From: Minisyncoccota bacterium
Lineage (GTDB): Bacteria > Patescibacteriota > Minisyncoccia > Phycocordibacterales > UBA9973
Direction of reading: 5' to 3'
DNA: 12,131 bases
NCBI GenBank assembly: GCA_030157745.1
Contig: JAOAUE010000029.1
Coordinates: forward strand, 1 to 12,131
Shown: in pieces, positions 11,877 to 12,131 of the stretch
How positions within the stretch are numbered: the stretch's first letter is position 1
How the letters are laid out: each line of letters opens with the position of its first letter
Notes under the pieces: model-generated
Told to the model about the DNA's origin: nothing
The model's database searches: none
What the model saw: the letters and a program-made list of their open reading frames with translations, nothing else
Position numbers and translations under genes: made by a program

Positions 11877-11947
11877 TGCCTGATCGTCTAATGGTAGGAC
11901 TTTGGTTTCTGGTACCAACTATTGGGGTTCGAGTCCCTGTCAGGCAG
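11877..11947 (+). tRNA. tRNA-Gln (anticodon CTG)
   Basis: Acceptor strands TGCCTGA (11877-11883) and TCAGGCA (11940-11946) pair perfectly. Bases 8-9 are TC, as in E. coli tRNA-Gln. The anticodon stem TTGGT/ACCAA surrounds TTCTGGT with CTG at 11909-11911. The T arm is TGGGG-TTCGAGT-CCCTG and the discriminator G11947. CCA is not encoded. It reads CAG; another tRNA (TTG) elsewhere would read CAA. Confidence 0.95.
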
Positions 11948-12040
11948 CAAACTTGAGCTAGCACGAGATGCTTATGAAATAAGCTTTCTAATTAGCTAAA
12001 GATCTATACAGTTATTGAAGACGCCGCAGGCTAATCCAGA

Positions 12041-12074
12041 CAAAAAACACTTTCCGCAAAGAAGGTGTTTTTTG
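12041..12074 (+). terminator. Intrinsic terminator after tRNA-Gln
   Basis: The arms 12041-12054 and 12061-12074 pair at all 14 positions (one G:U) with loop CGCAAA, and the 3' arm contains a run of T. It lies 94 bases after the tRNA. The stretch between (11948-12040) holds only a small hairpin GCTTAT-GAA-ATAAGC and no gene that I can see. Confidence 0.85.
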
Positions 12075-12077
12075 TTG

Positions 12078-12106
12078 TTGACTTCCAAAACCATATACCC
12101 TATACT
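12078..12106 (+). promoter_or_regulatory. Promoter of a gene beyond the window
   Basis: TTGACT (12078-12083) and TATACT (12101-12106) are separated by exactly 17 bases. Transcription would begin near 12113, inside the overlapping palindrome. Confidence 0.7.
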
Positions 12107-12119
12107 ATAGGGTATATGG
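12091..12119. promoter_or_regulatory. 29-base perfect palindrome, probable repressor operator
   Basis: CCATATACCCTATA (12091-12104) is the exact reverse complement of 12106-12119 around a central C. It covers the -10 box and the predicted start, where a bound dimer would block polymerase. The ATACCC...GGGTAT half-sites recall CsoR-family metal-sensor operators from memory, which is only a weak lead. Confidence 0.75.
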
Positions 12120-12131
12120 TCAAACAAACAC

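Noticed and set aside
11731..11964. Minus-strand reading frame of 77 residues
   Set aside because: It runs across the terminator and the antisense of tRNA-Gln; it is not a gene.

Overview
The window looks like a chromosomal segment of a Candidatus Patescibacteria/CPR bacterium, most plausibly of the Parcubacteria type (an inference, no search was run). Grounds: very short intergenic gaps; almost no recognisable Shine-Dalgarno sequences; several -10 boxes only 8-13 bases before the start codon, which suggests leaderless mRNAs; tRNA genes without an encoded CCA end; a shortened release factor RF2; and small unrecognised membrane proteins. RF2 is present and several genes end in TGA, so UGA is a normal stop. 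That argues against the UGA-recoding lineages (Gracilibacteria, Absconditabacteria).

Layout: 1-620 holds a tRNA cluster, fMet(CAT), a second CAT tRNA and Asp(GTC), with long structured spacers and a terminator. 621-811 has no gene but contains tRNA-like fragments and strong hairpins. 836-1285 (minus) encodes a small protein with an SSB-like C-terminal tail. 1416-2945 encodes a DEAD-box RNA helicase with a disordered S/G/R-rich N-terminus. tRNA-Thr(GGT) precedes typA (GTPase TypA/BipA). Two small membrane proteins lie on the minus strand (5042-5272, 5341-5649). Facing the second across a divergent promoter is a GIY-YIG nuclease-domain protein, translationally coupled to a SAM methyltransferase. 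Then comes the run prfB-ftsE-ftsX-pyrG (RF2, the FtsEX divisome ABC system, CTP synthase). The right end carries an unrecognised 188-residue protein behind a structured leader, tRNA-Gln(CTG), a terminator, and a promoter overlapped by a perfect 29-base palindrome that controls a gene outside the window.

Most genes are housekeeping: translation (tRNAs, TypA, RF2), RNA remodelling, division and nucleotide synthesis. The least ordinary signal is in the tRNA leaders. Upstream of the second CAT tRNA (two copies), tRNA-Asp and tRNA-Gln there are near-perfect copies of the 5' end of that same tRNA. In the first cluster each copy is built into a hairpin with the identical apex AAGC-AAA-GCTT. In front of the CAT tRNA the 3' arm of each hairpin is also a perfect complement of the mature tRNA's 5' acceptor strand. 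This suggests an undescribed leader class that could compete with tRNA folding or 5' processing, or else a family of tRNA-derived repeats. A second candidate is the leader at about 11090-11164, with two hairpins and a geometrically plausible H-type pseudoknot just before an unknown gene.
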